DNA of 64,000 nucleotides. Origin: Dyadobacter sp. CY261. Its GTDB lineage: Bacteria; Bacteroidota; Bacteroidia; Cytophagales; Spirosomataceae. Of this stretch, positions 60,066 to 64,000 are shown piece by piece. Positions within the stretch are counted from its first letter, which is position 1. Every line of letters starts with the position of its first letter. Made by a program: the position numbers and the translations under genes. Location: the NCBI RefSeq assembly GCF_021440085.1, contig NZ_JAKCPW010000006.1, forward strand, positions 124,001 through 188,000. The letters are read 5' to 3'. The notes beneath the pieces were generated by a model. The model was not told where the DNA came from. It did not search any database and saw nothing but the letters and a program-made list of their open reading frames with translations.

Positions 60066-60638
60066 ATGCTGAATCTTATACTGTTTGGCCCTCCGGGTGC
60101 TGGGAAAGGTACCCAAAGTGAAAAAATAATTGCAAAGTACAATTTGATCCACCTTTCGACAGGAGATCTGCTTCGCTCCGAAATCCAGACGGGAACCGAA
60201 CTGGGATTGAAAGCCAAAACATTGATGGACCAGGGTATTCTGGTACCCGACGAGGTGGTGATCGGGATGATCGACAACAAATTGAAAGAGCACCGCGACG
60301 CGGCCGGCTTTATTTTCGACGGTTTCCCGAGAACTGTGAAGCAAGCCGAAGCGCTAGATAACCTGCTCTCAAGCTATGATGAAGGCATTTCGGTGATGGT
60401 GGCATTGTCGGTTGACGACAACGAGCTGCTCGCCCGGTTGCTGAACCGCGGCAAAACATCAGGTCGTCCCGACGACCAGAATGAAGAGCTGATCGCAAAG
60501 CGCATCCAGGAATATAACAGTAAAACCAAACCCGTGGCAGACTATTACCAGGAACAAGGTAAGTTTGTAGCTATCGACGGGATAGGCGAGATCGATTTTA
60601 TTTTCGGAGAAATTTCGAAAGCTATCGAAGCTGCCTAA
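60066..60638 (+). CDS. adk: Adenylate kinase
   Basis: Interconverts ATP + AMP and 2 ADP. From the ATG at 60066 (MLNLILFGPPGAGKGTQSEK) it has 190 residues, the short-lid form without a zinc-binding insertion (E. coli Adk 214 has a longer lid). P-loop GPPGAGKGTQ is at 8-17, AMP-binding LSTGDLLRSEI near 31, GFIFDGFPRTVKQAEALD near 80, and the short lid NRGKTSGRPDDQNEELIAKR. An in-frame upstream reading adds 16 unlikely residues and would start inside the promoter box. Followed 24 bp later by obgE, so a two-gene unit. Confidence 0.96.
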   Translation: MLNLILFGPPGAGKGTQSEKIIAKYNLIHLSTGDLLRSEIQTGTELGLKAKTLMDQGILVPDEVVIGMIDNKLKEHRDAAGFIFDGFPRTVKQAEALDNLLSSYDEGISVMVALSVDDNELLARLLNRGKTSGRPDDQNEELIAKRIQEYNSKTKPVADYYQEQGKFVAIDGIGEIDFIFGEISKAIEAA

Positions 60639-60662
60639 TTTCCAATTTTTCACTATACCCAC

Positions 60663-61670
60663 ATGGCCTCCTCCAACTTCATCGACTACGTAAAGATTAA
60701 TGCGCGCTCCGGTAACGGCGGTGCCGGTTCCCTGCATTTCCGCCGTGAAAAACACGTCGAAAAAGGTGGACCCGACGGCGGCGACGGCGGACGCGGAGGC
60801 CACGTGATCCTGAAAGGCAATTCCCAACTCTGGACATTGCTGCACTTGAAATATACCAAGCACGTCAAGGCTTTTGACGGCAAAGGGGGTGAAGGCGGCC
60901 GACGAACAGGTGCCATCGGAAAAGACATTATTCTTGAAGTCCCACTCGGAACAACAGCAAAAAATGCAGAAACGGGTGAGGAGCTTTTTGAGATTACCGA
61001 AGACGGACAGGAAATGATCCTGCTCCGCGGCGGTCGTGGCGGAATGGGCAACGACCATTTCAAATCGGCTACCAACCAAACACCCCAATATGCACAACCT
61101 GGCGAATCCGGCACCGAAGAATGGTTTGTGCTTGAACTGAAAGTATTGGCTGACGTCGGACTTGTTGGCTTCCCCAACGCCGGCAAATCCACATTACTGT
61201 CGGTAGTTTCGGCCGCCAAGCCGGAAATTGCCGACTACCCCTTCACTACCCTGGTCCCTAATCTGGGTGTAGTAGCCTACCGCGACTATAAATCGTTCGT
61301 GATGGCGGACATTCCCGGCATCATTGAAGGTGCCTCACAGGGCAAGGGGCTTGGCCTCCGCTTCCTGCGACATATCGAACGCAACTCTATTCTGCTTTTC
61401 CTCGTACCTGCCGATAGTGAGGACATTGAGGCGGAATATCAGACACTCGTACAGGAGCTCCGACTGTACAATCCATCCCTTCTCGATAAAAACCGCATTT
61501 TGGCTATTTCTAAAATGGATGTACTCGCTGATGACGAGCGGGTTGCATTACAGAAAAATCTACCAAACGGTATCCCCACACTTCTTATTTCTGCAATTAC
61601 CCAAGAAGGAATTGAACAATTGAAAGACAGAATATGGGAATTGATCAACTCGCCGTTTCCCGTAGGATAA
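60663..61670 (+). CDS. obgE: Obg GTPase (CgtA)
   Basis: A GTPase needed for 50S ribosome assembly and linked to the stringent response. The N-terminal Obg fold (1-158) is Gly-rich: NARSGNGGAGSLHFRREKHV, KGGPDGGDGGRGGHVILKG and LRGGRGGMGNDHFKS. The G domain follows: G1 GFPNAGKSTL near 167, G2 YPFTTLVPNLG, G3 DIPGIIEGASQGKGLG, G4 SKMD, G5 ISAITQEG. At 335 residues it lacks the acidic C-terminal extension of E. coli ObgE (390), as is usual for this phylum. Co-transcribed with adk (24-bp gap). High confidence. Confidence 0.97.
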   Translation: MASSNFIDYVKINARSGNGGAGSLHFRREKHVEKGGPDGGDGGRGGHVILKGNSQLWTLLHLKYTKHVKAFDGKGGEGGRRTGAIGKDIILEVPLGTTAKNAETGEELFEITEDGQEMILLRGGRGGMGNDHFKSATNQTPQYAQPGESGTEEWFVLELKVLADVGLVGFPNAGKSTLLSVVSAAKPEIADYPFTTLVPNLGVVAYRDYKSFVMADIPGIIEGASQGKGLGLRFLRHIERNSILLFLVPADSEDIEAEYQTLVQELRLYNPSLLDKNRILAISKMDVLADDERVALQKNLPNGIPTLLISAITQEGIEQLKDRIWELINSPFPVG

Positions 61671-61744
61671 TATTTTCTTGAAAGAGGCAACCATTCGGTG
61701 CAAATTGTGTGTCCAAGCAGTTATTTCAATGAATTTCCAGTAAC

Positions 61745-64000
61745 ATGAGACACTATCTACCGTATTTGTTTTGGGTAGTATTCGGCATTATTTCTTTTAC
61801 CGCACACGGACAAATCAACATCGATTTCCCATCCGATCGCGCCGTATTTCAGCGCGATAAAGGTAATAAGGCTACTATTTACATTGCTGGAAGCTACACG
61901 AAGGTAGCGGACAAAATTGAAGCAAAGCTTACCAAACTCACCGATTCAGGCACAAATAGGGACTGGGCAACCGTAAAAGACAATCCACAGGGCGGTTTCT
62001 TCTCGGGAGTGCTCACCGATGTGCAAGGCGGTTGGTACAGGCTTGAAATCCGGGCTTTGAAAGGTGGCCAGGTAATAGACACGCGCCCGGTAGACCATGT
62101 AGGCGTGGGCGAAGTGTTTATGATCGCTGGACAATCGAACGGGGAGGGATACCGGAATGATGAGCCAGGCAAACCATACTTTGATTGGGGAGTACAGGGC
62201 GCCGGAGACGACCGGGTTAGTGCCGTAAATCACATGAATGTACAGCCAATAGACGGTCTCCCAAGCATGGGGTCAGATTACCCATATCCGTCATTTACAC
62301 ATGTTGATTCCCAGTCCGACATTGCTCCACGAGGCAGGTCTGCCTGGAATTGGGGGAGGCTGGGCGATAGGCTGGCCTCTAAACTGGGCGTGCCGGTGCT
62401 CTTCTATAACGTAGCGTGGTACGGAACCCACGTTGCAGCATGGCGTGAAAGTATTTCGGGCGCTTATGCCAAATCTTTTTATGCTGACAGAAATTTTGAA
62501 CCTGCGGGAATGCCTTACAGCAATATGCGGGATGTAATCCGTCGCTATACTTCACTCACAGGGCTAAGAGGAATTCTCTGGATCCAGGGAGAGGCTGACA
62601 ATGATAGGAACACCGGTAGGGATGAGTATTTCAATGATCTGAGAACGGTTATCGAGGCATCCAGAAATGAGTCAGGCAAGAACATTTCATGGATGGTATC
62701 CCAAACATCCTACAACAATAGAAACGGATCTGACAACGAGATTATTGAAGGACAGGCCAAGGTTATCAACAACGTACCCAATGTATTTCAGGGACCTCAG
62801 ACCGACTTGATACAAACTCCCCGTACCGATGCTGCTAATAATCTCGAAGGCGTTCACTTCATGAAGGATGGCCTGACCCAACTGGCAGATGCCTGGTACG
62901 ACCGCCTCAACGACGACTTTTTCAACCGTTCCGAACCGTATTCGGGAATGACTCCATTGAGTGTTGTGGCTTCATGCGCAGGCAATGGCAACGTGACTTT
63001 AACTGTGGAAAATAGCGGAGTCCGTGATTTCAGCTGGACAAATGGAGGTAATTCCAATAGTGTGCAAGTTGGTAACGGGACTTATCGTGTTACCGCACGT
63101 GATGATCGCAATAATCTGATATGGTCGCCGGAAATCCGCATCTCCGAACAAATCCAGCCGAACCAACCGACCATTAGCATTGATGGAAGCAACCCGGTTT
63201 GCGTTGGCAATACTGCTACATTGGTTTCAAGCTCTGCTGAAAATGCGACATGGAACACTGGTGCTACGGGCGACCGCCTTCCTGTTACGGTGGGAGGCGA
63301 CTATTTTGTGAAAGTAAAAAACATCTACGGTTGCGAGGCTACGTCCGAAAAAGTGACGATGAAAGTAGTAACATCGCCTTTACCCGACAAACCGAAAATT
63401 ACCGCATCTGGCGTGCTAACTTTCTGCCAAGGCGGCGAGGTAACGCTTACTTCAGATTCGAAGGTGAAGAGCGTTTGGTCAAATGGTGTCACGAATCCAA
63501 GCATTACCGCGGTGAACTCGGGAGATTTCCGTGCCCGCGCACTCAATGAAGAAGGCTGTTACTCTCCCGAATCGGATGTAATTACAGTGAAAGTAAATCC
63601 ATTGCCTGCCAAACCGCAAATTTCGTTGAGCGGCGAAACCACATTCTGTGACGGCGGCAATGTGACCATGACATCCAACTATGATACGGGCAATATCTGG
63701 AGTACAACGGCGATTACTAAAACGGTTTCGGTCACTGCCACCGGCACATTCTCGCTCACACAGCGTGACGGCAACGGCTGCGAATCCAAATCTGACGAGG
63801 TAGCCGTGAAAGTAAACCCATTGCCCGCCACACCAGCCATTACCGCTTTGCGCCCTACTACATTCTGTGACCGTGATTATACCAGATTGCGTAGTAGCGA
63901 AGCATACCTCTATCAGTGGAGCAATGGCTCAACAGAACGTGAAATCGAGATACGGACTTCGGGCAATTTTACTATTTCTGCTAAGGACGCCAATGGCTGT
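61745..64000 (+). CDS. Partial: large secreted SGNH/sialate-esterase-like protein with Ig-like repeats
   Basis: Open from the ATG at 61745 to the end of the window (752 codons, no stop), so the 3' end is missing. Signal peptide MRHYLPYLFWVVFGIISFTA, cleaved near AHGQ. An esterase-like domain spans about 20-385: MIAGQSNGEGYRNDE with the likely nucleophile S131, WIQGEADNDRN near 282 and LEGVHFMKDGLTQLADAWYD with likely catalytic H371. This pattern fits carbohydrate acetyl-esterases (SASA type). From about 400, Ig-like repeats of about 72-76 residues follow; starts are near 62955, 63163, 63378, 63606 and 63822, each with F/V-C-x-G-G/N-x-V/A-T-L/M-T/V-S and a closing G-C-x-S. A sorting domain at the unseen end is expected. 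Sugar target unknown. Confidence 0.85.
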   Translation, partial: MRHYLPYLFWVVFGIISFTAHGQINIDFPSDRAVFQRDKGNKATIYIAGSYTKVADKIEAKLTKLTDSGTNRDWATVKDNPQGGFFSGVLTDVQGGWYRLEIRALKGGQVIDTRPVDHVGVGEVFMIAGQSNGEGYRNDEPGKPYFDWGVQGAGDDRVSAVNHMNVQPIDGLPSMGSDYPYPSFTHVDSQSDIAPRGRSAWNWGRLGDRLASKLGVPVLFYNVAWYGTHVAAWRESISGAYAKSFYADRNFEPAGMPYSNMRDVIRRYTSLTGLRGILWIQGEADNDRNTGRDEYFNDLRTVIEASRNESGKNISWMVSQTSYNNRNGSDNEIIEGQAKVINNVPNVFQGPQTDLIQTPRTDAANNLEGVHFMKDGLTQLADAWYDRLNDDFFNRSEPYSGMTPLSVVASCAGNGNVTLTVENSGVRDFSWTNGGNSNSVQVGNGTYRVTARDDRNNLIWSPEIRISEQIQPNQPTISIDGSNPVCVGNTATLVSSSAENATWNTGATGDRLPVTVGGDYFVKVKNIYGCEATSEKVTMKVVTSPLPDKPKITASGVLTFCQGGEVTLTSDSKVKSVWSNGVTNPSITAVNSGDFRARALNEEGCYSPESDVITVKVNPLPAKPQISLSGETTFCDGGNVTMTSNYDTGNIWSTTAITKTVSVTATGTFSLTQRDGNGCESKSDEVAVKVNPLPATPAITALRPTTFCDRDYTRLRSSEAYLYQWSNGSTEREIEIRTSGNFTISAKDANGC
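63163..64000 (+). repeat. Tandem Ig-like repeat units in the partial secreted protein
   Basis: Units begin near 63163, 63378, 63606 and 63822 (spacing about 215-228 bp). They share P-x-x-P-x-I at the start, F-C-x-G-G-x-V-T-L-T-S, W-S-N-G, then S-G-x-F and G-C-x-S-x-S-D-x-V-x-V-K-V-N-P-L-P. Codons are similar between units (AAAGTAAA-CCATTGCC type), suggesting duplication. The series continues past the window. Confidence 0.75.

Overview
The window looks like a chromosomal segment of a Bacteroidota bacterium, most likely order Cytophagales near Dyadobacter/Spirosoma. The genus is an impression from protein style, not a database result. Supporting signs are TAnnTTTG-type -7 boxes before several genes, C-terminal type IX secretion sorting folds, a DUF5777 outer-membrane barrel, an Mpl ligase, ECF sigma factors and a SusCD-free B12 uptake pair of BtuB/BtuG type. 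Gene density is high. No rRNA, tRNA, CRISPR array, integrase or transposase was found, so this is mostly core genome with a few accessory spots.

Layout. 0-8 kb: a secreted GH2 beta-galactosidase with a strange acidic-then-basic tail; an opposing tight operon for a Rieske lipoprotein, a DUF5777 barrel and YceI; then an ECF sigma factor coupled to a membrane-anchored outer-membrane-barrel protein. 8-17.6 kb: acyltransferase, MsbA-like exporter overlapping a membrane-bound MutS-like ATPase, RseP site-2 protease with a DUF6702 protein, and Lon. 17.6-27 kb: a hexuronate region (uxaB on +; uxuA-uxaC and kdgK-eda on -) flanked by an ECF sigma factor and a LacI regulator, with a broken Uma2 gene inside it. 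26.8-38.5 kb: DUF349 protein, EttA, Mpl, LOG-family hydrolase, OmpA/PD40 protein, acyltransferase, membrane AraC regulator, orphan cytochrome oxidase subunit III, IspE, and an intact Uma2 nuclease. 38.5-47.4 kb: M28 peptidase, xylulokinase with a palindromic upstream site, small SSB, zinc-ribbon protein, aldo/keto reductase, DUF3365 lipoprotein, release factor 1, thioredoxin-like protein, EamA transporter. 47.4-50.9 kb: cobalamin riboswitch, BtuB-like receptor and BtuG-like propeller lipoprotein. 51-64 kb: TPR protein, DEAD-box helicase, fructose-bisphosphatase, ValRS, histidine kinase opposite a secreted sorting-domain protein, adenylate kinase, Obg GTPase, and the start of a large secreted SGNH esterase with Ig-like repeats that runs off the window.

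How the genes work together. UxaC, UxaB, UxuA, KdgK and Eda cover most of the route from glucuronate/galacturonate to pyruvate and glyceraldehyde-3-phosphate, but the mannonate-forming (UxuB) and altronate-dehydrating (UxaA) steps are not here. The B12 locus is a compact riboswitch-controlled outer-membrane capture unit. The Rieske-DUF5777-YceI operon spans lipoprotein, outer-membrane and periplasmic compartments and is the best candidate here for an undescribed envelope system. RseP and Lon are neighbours in envelope and protein quality control, and lon has a perfect palindrome abutting its start codon.
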